Positions 1 to 7,783 of a DNA stretch of 11,042 nucleotides are shown piece after piece. Position 1 is the first letter of the stretch, and each line of letters starts with the position of its first letter. The position numbers and the translations under genes are program-made. The DNA comes from Gracilaria vermiculophylla (lineage: Eukaryota; Rhodophyta; Florideophyceae; Gracilariales; Gracilariaceae), in the NCBI GenBank assembly GCA_019155205.2, contig JAHNZQ020000092.1, positions 201,369 through 212,410 on the forward strand, given 5' to 3'. The notes under the pieces are model-generated. The model did not search any database and was not told the DNA's origin. It worked only from the letters and a program-made list of their open reading frames with translations.

Positions 1-540
1 TTCTCCCGTATCGCGGTGCCGTTAAACCGCCTCTTGGAGAAAGACAAGCCGATGCAGTTGGATATCTTGACGGACGAGGAGTTCTAAGCCTTTAATACCC
101 TGAATAGGAGACTAATAGATCCGACGATCTTGCTACTTCCGAGGAGGCATGGCCGAATGGTGCTGGACACTGACGTCTGTAAATACCAGGTCTGATGTGC
201 TCTCATACAGGAGCAACTGAAGGTAGACTTCAAGCTATCGGACACTGGAGTCCCAGCCTCAAACCTACGGAACGGAACTACTCCACCTCGGAGCGCAAAT
301 GTATCGCCATCGTGTGGGTGGTTTTGCTTTTACATACAGACCTGGAAGGCGCGCATTTCACCTTGAAGACGGACCACGCACCATTGAACTGGATACCGTC
401 TTTGACGGATGCTTCCGGCCGCTTAAAAAGGTGGAGGCTACGCCTCCGGCGGTTCGATTTTGAAATCGTCCACCGTCCTGGCATAAAGCACAAGGCAGCG
501 GACGCGTTCTCGCGAATCTCCACCAAGGGTGGAGACAAAA
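1..540 (+). other. RT C-terminal end and RNase H domain of the pol relic
   Basis: The first 50 or so codons match the RT thumb/connection of Ty3/gypsy elements (PLNRLLEKDKP, then TDEEF). RNase H follows. Its first catalytic Asp is in LDTDVCKY (codon 172), the third in TDHAPLNWI (372) and the fourth in AADAFSR (501). The motif YSTSERKCIAIVW normally reads ERE before the C/A-L-A-I segment; here the second Glu, which I take to be the catalytic one, is Lys (AAA at 297), a loss by a likely G to A change. A one-base loss near 220 splits the domain, and a TGA at 193 sits just before it, so the enzyme would be broken even without the missing Glu. Boundaries are approximate. Confidence 0.88.
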
Positions 541-779
541 CTTCTTTGGAAGACACCATCCTGTGTCTGGGAATCCAAAACGCCGACGGGAAAGATAGAT
601 CCAATGGAGAATGTTTGGAATGCTGTGAACCTAGAGGAAAGTATAGTGAACTCCTTGAGGTGATGGTTCTTGTTGAGGAGAAGAAATAAATTCTCCCCAT
701 CACCGTAGCGAAGTTCCTGAAGGAGCAGAGTACGCATGCGTACTGCAAGGAGTGCTTCATTACTGTGGGGAGTCTAACA

Positions 780-1040
780 TATTCATTCAATGTCGCCCGA
801 GACGGTGTACTTGTACACCGTGCTCCCGTGGATAGAGCTCCCATAAATATGGCCTCGACGAAACTACGAGCGAGGGTGCTGTATCACTGGCCCTATCCTC
901 GCCTTGTCCGGCGCCCCAATGGATCGCGGATGTATATCAACTTGCAGAGGGAGTTCTATTGGCCAAACATGGCTATCGACGCCTTCCAATCGGTGGCGGA
1001 CTGCTATTCCAGCGCCGCTGCAAGGGTATATATACGGAAA
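780..1040 (+). other. Integrase HHCC zinc-binding domain, degraded
   Basis: The segment reads like the N-terminal zinc finger of Ty3/gypsy integrase. It has the hallmark REFYWPNMAIDAF stretch before the C-terminal cysteine pair and TKLRARVL before the histidine pair. The first histidine can be seen in YHWPYPRL (codon 885). The second, normally in a GHPG turn, is Arg in RRPNG (CGC at 912). The first cysteine remains in ADCYSS (1002) but the second is Ser (AGC at 1011). Two of four zinc ligands are therefore missing and the finger could not fold normally. It lies in the same frame as the RNase H segment, separated from it by the TAA at 687. Confidence 0.8.
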
Positions 1041-1085
1041 CACCGGACGTCGCTCACCCTGTTACCAGCTTCAGAAACTTTGTAG

Positions 1086-1560
1086 TTCGAGGCTATGAAC
1101 ATCTTGTGCCCTCTACCCAAGACGGAGCGAGGGTACCGGTTTATCCTCGTGACCGCTGATCATTTCCAGAAGCTCACGCGTTCCGTCCCCCACCGGAGCA
1201 CCACTGCAGCAGTGATTGCCGACGCTTTTGTGGAGCACTGGGTTTTACCCATATAAAATACCGTTGTACCTCCTCACGAACAATGGCTTCCAGTTGCGGC
1301 GAAGCTCTTCAGTGTCGTCTCCGGAATGCTGGGAATGAAACAGTTGTTTTTAACTGCCTATCACGCTCAGACCAGCGGACAAGCGCAGAGGTTCAACAAG
1401 ACTATCTTTCCGAGGTTGAAGCACTACGTTGCGGACCATCAGAACGCTTGGGTCGCATACATGGACCATCTCACGTATGCATACAGCCTGCAGGCGCACT
1501 GCTCCACGGGTACTATTTCTTTCAATCTGGTGCTCTCACACATTCCGCCAAGTACCATCA
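1086..1560 (+). other. Integrase catalytic core with all three acidic residues replaced
   Basis: This is the DDE core of Ty3/gypsy integrase. Landmarks are FEAMNILCPLPKTERG, then YLLTNNGFQ, then AYHAQTSGQAQRFN, then HYVADHQNAW and the AYSLQ...STGT...FNLVLS segment. The family normally has Asp in MD-I-L-GP, Asp in LTDNG and Glu in GQAERFN. Here those positions are Asn (AAC at 1098), Asn (AAC at 1279) and Gln (CAG at 1386). Correcting for the single missing base near 1293, the second and third positions are separated by 35 residues, as expected of D-D-35-E, so the alignment is reliable. An extra A at 1251 and the missing base place about 40 bases in another frame. The enzyme is dead at every catalytic position. 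Confidence 0.88.
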
Positions 1561-1639
1561 TCGCGGCACGCGCCATGGAACACCCAGCGGATGAGCCACA
1601 GGCACCAACAGCGGCGCAAGCCAGATACTCGATCCTATC

Positions 1640-1915
1640 GCGGTATAAGAACGCACTCTCCCTCGAAAAGAAGAGACTCAACGTCTCGCAGAAAAGATAT
1701 ATAGAGGACTTCGACGAGAAGGTGAGGGAAGGCCCTCATCTGAAGGAAGGCGAAGAGGTTTTCCTCGACAAACCTGAAGAAACATCCGACGAACCGCAGG
1801 GCGACTCGCGCAAGTTTACTCCGACCACCTCAGGGCCTTACAAGGTCCTAGCCACCTATAGGGGCACTGTCGTCATTGAGGTAAACGGGCTCCGAGACGT
1901 CGACTCCTGTGACCG
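1640..1915 (+). other. Integrase C-terminal GPY module and flanks
   Basis: After the core comes a charged helical segment (SQKRYIEDFDEKVRE) of the kind seen in gypsy integrases just before the SH3-like C-terminal module. That module is recognisable from TTSGPYKVLATYRGTVVIEV; the diagnostic Gly-Pro-Tyr is at 1833-1841. The block is followed by DSCDRVTKVSTP, which resembles the usual strand leading to the Pro/Ser/Thr-rich linker. The stretch is open for about 250 codons (1326-2087), the best preserved part of this pol. No enzymatic activity is expected; in living elements this module binds DNA and helps assemble the integrase. Confidence 0.82.
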
Positions 1916-2059
1916 GGTGACGAAAGTATCGACGCCCAGCCCTCCAGGAATGCCCGCCACCTCACCTCAGAGACCGCGTGCGGAACTTTCTCATCCTACC
2001 ACCTCAGGCGTGACGACACCGTTGGGAACTGGAAACTTACCACCCCTCTCGTTGAACCA

Positions 2060-2245
2060 TTGCCGGAGGCTACAGACGCCATCATGACCCCTGTAGGTGA
2101 TATCCTATACGCGGTGGACCATAACGTCTCCCACCGACAAAATTCCGAAGGGAAACTCTACCGTGTCCGCTGGTACGGGTACACCTCAACGAACGACACG
2201 GAAGAATTTCCGAAACATACGCCGGAGAACTTCCTTAGGCGATAA
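2060..2245 (+). other. Chromodomain at the pol C-terminus
   Basis: The final segment contains AVDHNVSHRQ...GKLYRVRWYGYTSTND and PENFLRR and ends at TAA 2243. This is a chromodomain of the RWYGY type found at the end of chromovirus integrases, where it targets insertion to modified chromatin. Of the three aromatic positions that usually cage methyl-lysine, the Tyr of ILYAVD and the Trp of VRWYGY are present. The third, normally W in a D-T-W-E-P turn, is Glu here (NDTEEFP). That suggests weak or absent methyl-lysine binding, either a clade trait or decay. It is joined to the upstream integrase by a Pro/Thr-rich linker containing a frameshift, so its true upstream limit is uncertain. Confidence 0.85.
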
Positions 2246-2520
2246 CAGGCCAATCTGGTGCAAAAATGCCCCTCCGCATAGGCGCTTCCGTTTACGAAAA
2301 CGGGAAGTGGCCCCCAACCGGAATAGTTTTTCGTCTCCGTCGACTATCACTCACGTGGAGTTCTCTTTCTCGGCTACAGGATGCTATTGCTCGCTTTTTG
2401 CAGGCTCTTGCTGCGGCACTTTGTGTCATTGAGCGCGCGGGCACGGCTCATTCGTATTGCAACTACCGTTCACGGAGCGTCTACTACAACTCAAGGATCT
2501 TGTATTCCACCGCTACCAAA
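2246..2520. other. Gap between two convergent relics, no gene seen
   Basis: Between the chromodomain stop and the first convincing codons of the opposite-strand relic I see no gene, no tRNA and no clear LTR start. The plus strand is open in short pieces only and these show no family resemblance. On the minus strand the frame of the neighbouring relic meets several stops here (2530 and further left), so its real C-terminus probably lies at or near the right side of this gap. Confidence 0.5.
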
Positions 2521-5105
2521 AGCGCACTCTCACGGCCAAGGTTCTATCACCAACAGGTCACCGAGTCTGGTTGTCTACTCCGTTTCGACTCAAGCTTTTG
2601 CGTTGAGCGCTTCGCTCTCGAAGAACTCCGACAGTCTTTCCTTAATGGCCAACTTCGAGACTCGGTCCGCCCGCGCCTTGTGAAGTTATAAGACCCAGGC
2701 ACGCGCCTTTCCCAGAGCCTCTACAGGAGAATCCGAAGCAGGACGGCACGTCACCAGACACGACTGCACTAACTCCTGGAAGGCAGCACTCAGAGTCTCA
2801 GAGGACAAGCCGACCAACAGGCCACCCGAAGCGGCCACCTCCGTTGACGGCGCAACAACCGCCACGGAAGGAGCTGCGGAAGGCGGACCAGGTGAGATAG
2901 ATGCTTCTCGACGCGACTCCGCAGATTCCGCCGTGGAGGTCGGCAGAGCCAAGGAGAGATTCGGTACCACCGAAGGTGACGGCGATGCAGGAACTGAAAC
3001 GATCCGCAGGCGAGGCTGATGAACAGGCGCAGGGACGCTCCGCAGTCAGGGTTGCACCACAGAGGCAGAAGGTACCGGAACGAGAGCAATCTCGTCTTCT
3101 TTCATGGGAGACACGGCGGCTACCACTGCGGGAGCACCCGGAATTGGGGCGGGCCGCGGGGTTATCACCTCAGGAGGCGCACCCATATCCTGGGACGGAC
3201 CCGGTAGCCGACGAGGCATATGATGCGGTAGGCTCTCCATCAAGGGGTCGTAGTTGGGTACTCAGAGCCGTGGAACCTGAAGAATCCGAGAAGGCGCCAG
3301 ACGGGGAAAGACGGGGTAGGCTCGCCCGTCATCGTCTCGATTTGGACTCCTCACGATTGGGTGGAACTTATTTTCGCCGTATTCGTACCAAAGGAAGCCC
3401 GGCGTCTGGTTCCACGCCACCTGCAGGTTGTAATCCAGCAGCGTCTTCGCCTCGGATTCGTTCCAAGCGGTGCCTTAAATGTGGTTCTGGATGCCAAAGG
3501 AGCGCAAATCCCGGATAATGGACGCTGACAAGAGGAATAAACGTCCGGCAGTCGGCTGATACGAATATTTACAGTAGGGGAGCCCGTAGCGGCACCGATT
3601 ATAGGAGGTGACGCCCTTTTCCGCTGCTTGTAGGTACGCCATCAGGGTGCCGACCGCGAACTCCGTCGAGGCAATCAACATAACGAAACGCCCTAGGGAG
3701 TCGTGCGGATCTAGAACCTTGGAGATGTGGTACGCGAAGGTCATGGGTGTCGCCACGAAGAAGTGCGGGGATACCCAGTGGTCCCTCCAAGAGTCAGTCA
3801 CCTTGAGGTAGTAGGTCGGACGCTGCTTGGAAGGCATGTCGTGGAAGTTTGCGTTATGCCAACCATAGAAGTACCCGAAGGCGGTACGTACTCGGGTCTC
3901 ATCCGCAAGGTGCGTCCCCCATCTATTTTGGTTGAGACTGTAAAGGCGATGGTATGGTGCGTCGAAGGGCAGAACCGCGAGGGCCGAGCGTCCATCGCAA
4001 GTGCTCTCGGCTCGCCCCGCTCTTTTGTGTGAGCTCTCCTTGTGAAGGAGTACCTGGATTCACGCGTGAACCTCGCATTTTATGGCGCACCTCAGATAAT
4101 TAATATGGCAGTGTCCTACTGTGGTTGGAGCGTTGTCACCGTGCACCGGAGTGAGCAGCCAGTGAGCGCAATAGGCGTCCACCTGGTTCCGCTTCTGGTC
4201 GTTCCACGCAACCTCCGGTACAGTGCGGAATCACATTGCCTGGAGGTACGGTCCGAAGTCGGGGATGTAGTCCTCCACGGGGCACGGGTAATTTACCTGT
4301 CTCTCGTGGAACGGGACGAAGACCCGCGTGGCACGATGGGCGAACTGCTCGCCGGCGCGAAATGGTGCACCGGTCGAGGTGTGATACACCTCAGGATTGG
4401 ATGGCGACGTAAGCGCCGGAGTTGGAGAAGACATGCCGAAGGTATAGGAAGCTGGATGGATGGCGACAGAACGCGTGGTAGCACCTGAAGAGAGTGATCT
4501 GACGTCAGTTTGGGAGCGGCCCGCGGTTATGCGCCCGACCGGGGAGGGAGCCGCGTCAAGCCGCCATCGTGGAATTTGCGGAGAGGCCGGACGACCGGAA
4601 GCAGGCGAATCATGGAGCGCTATAGCGTGGCGTAAGGTAGTATCCGGTGCATGCCAAAGGGGACGCGGACGGGAAGATTATGAGATGATGCACCTTCACG
4701 GGAAAAGAATGAATGGACGCGATGAAGCGGGTGTTACCTGAAATAGAATCTTCGATGGAATCGGAGGGCCAAGTGCCTTGAGGGAATGAGTGTCCACTCC
4801 GGAACTGACCCATGCTCCAGCCACGGAGGTCGCACGGTTTCACCGCGCACGACACGGTCGAGTGCGCTGAAGCTCACGCCGCCGAGTGGCGTGGCAGCAC
4901 CAATGGGTGACGCCGAAATGGGAGAGATGCAGCCGGGCTCAGGAGGAACAGGGCCCGCAAACACCGCAAGGGATACAACACGAACCCGCGGCGGTCCGCC
5001 GCGCAGAAGTAGGGCAGTATGAAGGAACGCCTGAAAGAGAGAGTTTGTAACATCGCCGGAGGCCGCACTTGCATCAAAATCGATAGGAATCACTCCCGGG
5101 ATCAA
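2521..5105 (-). pseudogene. Large unrecognised protein gene, decayed, antisense to the gypsy pol
   Basis: Reading from right to left, one frame (codons with lowest coordinate 3n+1) gives plausible protein from about 4790 to 2593, over 700 codons. It is interrupted only by TGA 4696, TAA 4678, TGA 4231, TGA 4060, TAA 3475, TGA 3262, TGA 3046 and TAA 2686. Further left come TGA 2590, TAG 2575 and TGA 2530. A further N-terminal part (5105-4800) lies in another frame, so one frameshift is likely near 4800. Order: Pro/Ser-rich N-terminus, a globular region rich in Trp, Tyr, His and Cys (about 4330-3290; for example HWLLTPVH, FGYFYGWHNANFHD, AWNESEAKTLLDY, GFLWYEYGENKFHPIV), a Pro/Ala/Ser-rich linker with runs like PPSAAPSVAVVAPS, then a charged helical tail. 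I recognise no family. It could be a cellular orphan, a gag-like or extra ORF of a retroelement, or a captured gene. Coding character is judged from amino-acid texture and frame persistence only. Confidence 0.62.
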
Positions 5106-5396
5106 GGAATCGGAAAAGGCACCTTGAGGACGTGGTGCAGTTTAGAAAAGGGGGTACGTATTACAGTGGCTCCAAAGGAAATATGATGGTGTAGATTAAT
5201 GGCGTGATATTCCTAGGGAGAACTGGCATTTTATTTACTGAGCCACCTGGTGCATTATTCTGCCCACGTGCGCTACAATATTCTTAATGGACGGTAGAAT
5301 TTACATTTATTTAAGTTAATTTATACAGGTAATTACTACAGTGGAAAGACCTGTCGAAATAGTCTCCCGGCTTGATATTTATTCTTCCGGGTGAGC
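5106..5396. other. AT-rich stretch without genes, one polypurine tract
   Basis: No coding segment is visible. The run AGAAAAGGGGG at 5144-5154 resembles the polypurine tract that primes plus-strand synthesis just before a 3' LTR. The bases after it (TACGTATTACAG) are not a canonical TG start, so no LTR boundary can be fixed. The rest is AT-rich, with ATTTATTTAAGTTAATTTAT near 5305 and, on the minus strand, an AATAAA-containing stretch around 5378. ATTACAGTGG near 5160 and ATTACTACAGTGG near 5333 are short similar words. This could be remains of an LTR or simple intergenic sequence. Confidence 0.35.
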
Positions 5397-5712
5397 CCTA
5401 GCTCCGTGGAAGTAAAGGAAAGCACCCTTGAGTCTTCATTTAATTTTCGGGTTGAAGAGTCTCGTCGATCATTCTCAGGTTTATAAGCCGATGATTCCCA
5501 GGTCGCATCATAGCAGCGCCTATTGGAGCATGGTCTGCCCAGTGAAGCTTCCCCTCCGCTTGGTGTTTAGGAATCCTTTTCAAGAGCTCTCCTGGCTCGC
5601 GACGGCAGATACAGGAGTCCACTTTTAGGAACACGCCCCTTTGGAGTCAGCAAAACTCCTAACGGACGTTGTCCTCTACTACCTCGAAAGGAGAACTAAC
5701 AGTACCACAGTT
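5397..5712 (+). repeat. Left arm of a diverged long inverted repeat
   Basis: This arm matches the reverse complement of 6648-6964 almost collinearly over its whole length. Shared words include CACCCTTGAGTCTTC, TCTCGTCG, TAGCAGCGCCT, CTTGGTGTTT, CCTTTGGAGTC, AACGGACGTTGT and CTACTACCTCGAAA. By eye the arms are roughly 70 to 75 percent identical with few gaps. Similarity fades outward around AGCTCC (5397) and inward after GTACCA (5712). Read on the minus strand, the arm encodes a peptide with KHQAEGK and LRMIDETL that the other arm also encodes (see right arm), so the repeat may be two opposed copies of a coding fragment rather than transposon termini. No target-site duplication was found outside. 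Confidence 0.8.
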
Positions 5713-5870
5713 ATGAGCCGCACTGGACAAACAGATGAGGACGGCACACTCGGTATAATCTATATTGAAGGCCTATACTTTAGTCTACAGATCTTAATGC
5801 ACGTGGCACGAGCAGCAACCCTCAAAACGTAGAAAAGAACCAACCAAGGAACATATCGATTCTGCATCTG
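5713..5870. other. Start of the loop between the inverted-repeat arms, no gene seen
   Basis: Similarity to the opposite arm stops at GTACCA, and no persistent coding frame is visible until about 5871. The stretch is unremarkable, mixed in composition, and carries no recognisable RNA gene or repeat. Confidence 0.4.
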
Positions 5871-6590
5871 AAAAGAGATCTCAAGCGCTTATCGAGCCTG
5901 GATTCTTTACGGCTATACGGGGGAAAAAATGCAACATGGTGGTGCCAGAAGATCGATGTGCAAGAATCAAGTGAGAATAAGAAGAATCGCAATGCGATGT
6001 CCAGGTCGAGCACTCAACATAAAAAGGACTATCGTGAGTAGCAAAAAACTTCTACTCAATAGAGGGAGAAAAATACGACCAACGTCATATGGGAACAGCT
6101 GAAGAAGTAAACGAAGTACAATAAGTGTAGGGAACTGTAGAAGTAGTTGCATGGGTGCACAGACGATTTACAGAAAGAGGCGCGAGCTATTAATATGCAC
6201 GTGTAGAGCTCTATCAAGCTGGCTCAACAACGGAACAAACGACAGCAAGAGACCTGGACCATCAGAGAACTGCGCATCTTGATGAGCTATTATGAATTCG
6301 GCCCTAAATCGAAGCTGATTTCTTATATTTTGGATCACCAATCTGAGAAAGGCCAAGCTCTGAACGCCCTTCCCATGGCTCCAAAGTACGTTCTTGAATT
6401 ACAATACGCTTTATTCGGGTAGAAAAATGTTGAAGAAAGCCCACGATTGGACTCTGGAGTAAGTGTATCATTCATGTTAACCGATTTTATAAAGACACAT
6501 ACAATACGCATCGAGAAAGCATCCAGAAGCATCGAAAACGGTGGAAGACAAATAATAGCAAAACGTAAAAGGTCTCGCGACAGTCACTGA
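5871..6590 (+). pseudogene. Decayed basic coding relic with a SAP-like motif
   Basis: Inside the inverted-repeat loop the plus strand (third frame) reads as a Lys/Arg/Gln-rich protein with no indel needed from 5871 to 6590. Stops are at 6039, 6060, 6108, 6138, 6144, 6204 and 6420. The best part, 6225-6419, is 65 codons without a stop. It includes TWTIRELRILMSYYEFGP then KSKLISYILDHQ, which resembles a SAP helix-turn-helix (L-x-x-L-K...G...K-x-x-L-I-x-x-I). SAP motifs bind DNA or chromatin. The family beyond that is unknown. It shares the SAP-like pattern with the gene at 8107-9920, so the two may be distant relatives. Alternatively this is purine-rich non-coding DNA that happens to read as basic protein; the many stops keep confidence low. 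Confidence 0.35.
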
Positions 6591-6647
6591 AACGAAACGG
6601 GCCCGTAATGCTCTTTTTAGATCTGAAATTATGCAAATTCCCCCTCT

Positions 6648-6964
6648 GGTACAGTCAGTTATATTTTCGAGGTAGTAGGGCACAACGTCCGTTATACGTT
6701 TTTGTTGACTCCAAAGGCTCACGTTATTAAAGGTGGTCTCCGGTAGTCGCTGTCACGATCCGAGGGATTTTTGAAAAATGATCCGCAAACACCAAGCTGA
6801 CGGGGAAGTTCGCCAGGCGGACAATGCTCTTACAGGCGCTGCTACGAGGCGAACTGGGCATCGGCGCGTTCAAATCCTGAGGATGTTCGACGAGATTCCC
6901 TCACCGGGAAAATAGACGAAGACTCAAGGGTGTTTGGATTACTTTCCCAGAGATGGAGCTCGAC
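6648..6964 (-). repeat. Right arm of a diverged long inverted repeat
   Basis: This is the partner of 5397-5712 in opposite orientation. Read on the plus strand it gives a peptide with KHQADGE, then ADNALTGAATRR, then LRMFDEIP. Aligned without gaps, the left arm read on its minus strand gives KHQAEGK, ADHAPIGAAMMR and LRMIDETL. Both copies then meet a stop at the same aligned position, TAG here (6922) and TAA in the left arm, followed by a shared KTQGC. After the stop this arm continues directly towards the LTR-like block at 7012. The peptide family is not recognised. The pair could be terminal inverted repeats of a DNA element about 1.57 kb long, or two insertions of one repeat. Confidence 0.78.
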
Positions 6965-7434
6965 CGGCAGGTTTGTTGGATAAGGTGCCTGTGCTGTCAG
7001 TGACAACTAAATGTTCCGGGGACCATGGGCTGTGTTTAATGTTGACTTTGTGTGCTACACGTGTGCAGCTGTGCTATTCGGCACGTTGTTCACTATCATA
7101 TGGTTTCCAGGTGTACACATTGCATACTCAGCTTAATGTACACCAGATATGGTCTAGTGTAATGTTCCTCGTAATAGTAACTATACACACACACTGCTGT
7201 ATGGACACGAGTGGTGGCGGAATACAGAGAGTGTAAGGTGGTTGAGTGAATTTGTGCATTGTCATGGTCTCGTGAGTGTACGGAACTGTCATGCCTTGTT
7301 GTGCCTTGCTGTTGTAAGCATTATTGAATTGTGGCTAGTACATTTATGTCATGTTACAATATGATTGGTAGTATTGAGTGTCTCGCCTTTTAAGTGTAAT
7401 TTCTAATGCAACCGAGTCGGTGCGACTGAGCCAC

Positions 7435-7441
7435 TATATAA
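7435..7441 (+). promoter_or_regulatory. TATA box
   Basis: TATATAA lies in the context CCACTATATAAGTCG, preceded by a small inverted repeat (AGTCG GTG CGACT) that could be a factor-binding site. A transcription start would be expected about 25 to 30 bases downstream, near the switch from T/G-rich to C/A-rich sequence. It would serve an LTR transcript or the gene to the right. Confidence 0.5.
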
Positions 7442-7611
7442 GTCGTGGTCGAGGCACCTCCAAGTAAATCCAAGCCAGAGCTGGCGAACTTCCTTCGCAT
7501 TCCCTCAAATTTCCCTTTGCCCCGCTGACCTCCAATAAGGTTAAGTATCACGCCGGGAGCCCACCTCAGTAGCTCTCACTACTGTAGTAATTGCTTGCAC
7601 CAAGTAACTAA

Positions 7612-7617
7612 AATAAA
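7612..7617 (+). promoter_or_regulatory. AATAAA polyadenylation signal candidate
   Basis: AATAAA lies 13 bases before the proposed LTR end at 7630, the expected position for a retroelement R/U5 poly(A) signal. A second AATAAA occurs at 7688-7693. The hexamer is common by chance in AT-rich DNA, so this rests on its position relative to the TATA box. Confidence 0.35.
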
Positions 7618-7783
7618 CAATACTCCTACAATTCCTTAAGGGTACTGTAGCGCAAGTGGGCCGAGCTATGCACCGCGTGGCTCAGTTAATAAAACACGAG
7701 CCCTTCTTAGGATTATCCCGTCGTCAAGCCACACTGCAATATTAACTTAAGAGCAACTGTACTACGCTGATCAATACATAAAC

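Larger units (their letters stand above)
1..2245 (+). pseudogene. Ty3/gypsy chromovirus pol relic (RT end, RNase H, integrase, chromodomain)
   Basis: This is the downstream part of a Ty3/gypsy polyprotein gene, which would supply reverse transcription and integration for an LTR retrotransposon; the 5' part lies outside the window. Domains follow the chromovirus order: RT thumb/connection, RNase H, integrase zinc finger, integrase core, GPY module, chromodomain. Coding starts in frame 1 (1 to about 222), continues in frame 3 (about 222-1250), visits frame 1 (1252 to about 1293), returns to frame 3 (to about 2010) and ends in frame 2 (to TAA at 2243). In-frame stops are TAA 85, TGA 193, TAA 687 and TAG 1083. 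Small indels lie near 220, at 1251 (one extra A), near 1293 (one base missing) and near 2010-2040. With this many lesions it cannot make a polyprotein. Family assignment is from motif recognition and is secure; the clade name is not. Confidence 0.93.
7012..7630 (+). repeat. LTR-like block (possible solo or 5' LTR) with promoter signals
   Basis: The block begins TGTTCCGGGG and ends CTCCTACA, the TGT...ACA termini typical of LTRs, with a length (about 619 bp) normal for a Ty3/gypsy or copia LTR. It holds a TATA box (7435-7441) and, 170 bases later, an AATAAA (7612-7617), matching a U3-R-U5 layout. The plus strand is rich in T and G before the TATA box and in C and A after it. Against the LTR reading, no second copy lies in the window, the flanks (CTAAA and ATTCC) are not a target duplication, and no clear tRNA primer site follows. 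It may instead be the promoter and 5' leader of the gene that starts further right. No protein-coding frame is convincing here. Confidence 0.4.

Noticed and set aside
278..844. Minus-strand open frame of 188 codons
   Set aside because: It mirrors the plus-strand RNase H and zinc-finger coding, which has clear family motifs.
2266..2691. Plus-strand open frame of 141 codons
   Set aside because: Its right half overlaps the C-terminal end of the minus-strand relic, whose frame persists much further. It shows no domain features and starts with a low-complexity Arg/Ser mix.
2901..3518. Plus-strand open frame of 205 codons
   Set aside because: It is Arg/Gly/Pro-rich with no domain features, and is the shadow of the Pro/Ala-rich linker of the minus-strand relic, a usual cause of long antisense frames in GC-rich coding DNA.
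2593..4790. Stop-codon reassignment to explain the internal stops
   Set aside because: TAA and TGA occur inside this relic, and TAG interrupts other relics nearby. No single code change explains all three, and the pol also has indels. Decay is the plain reading.
7185..7195. CACACACAC microsatellite
   Set aside because: Only about five dinucleotide units. Not a meaningful repeat.
7660..7710. tRNA-like words (GTGGGCCGAGC, GTGGCTCAGTTAAT)
   Set aside because: The D-arm-like TGGCTCAGTT is present, but no anticodon arm, T-arm with TTC, or paired acceptor stem can be drawn. It also fails as a tRNA primer site, because its complement has no T-loop.
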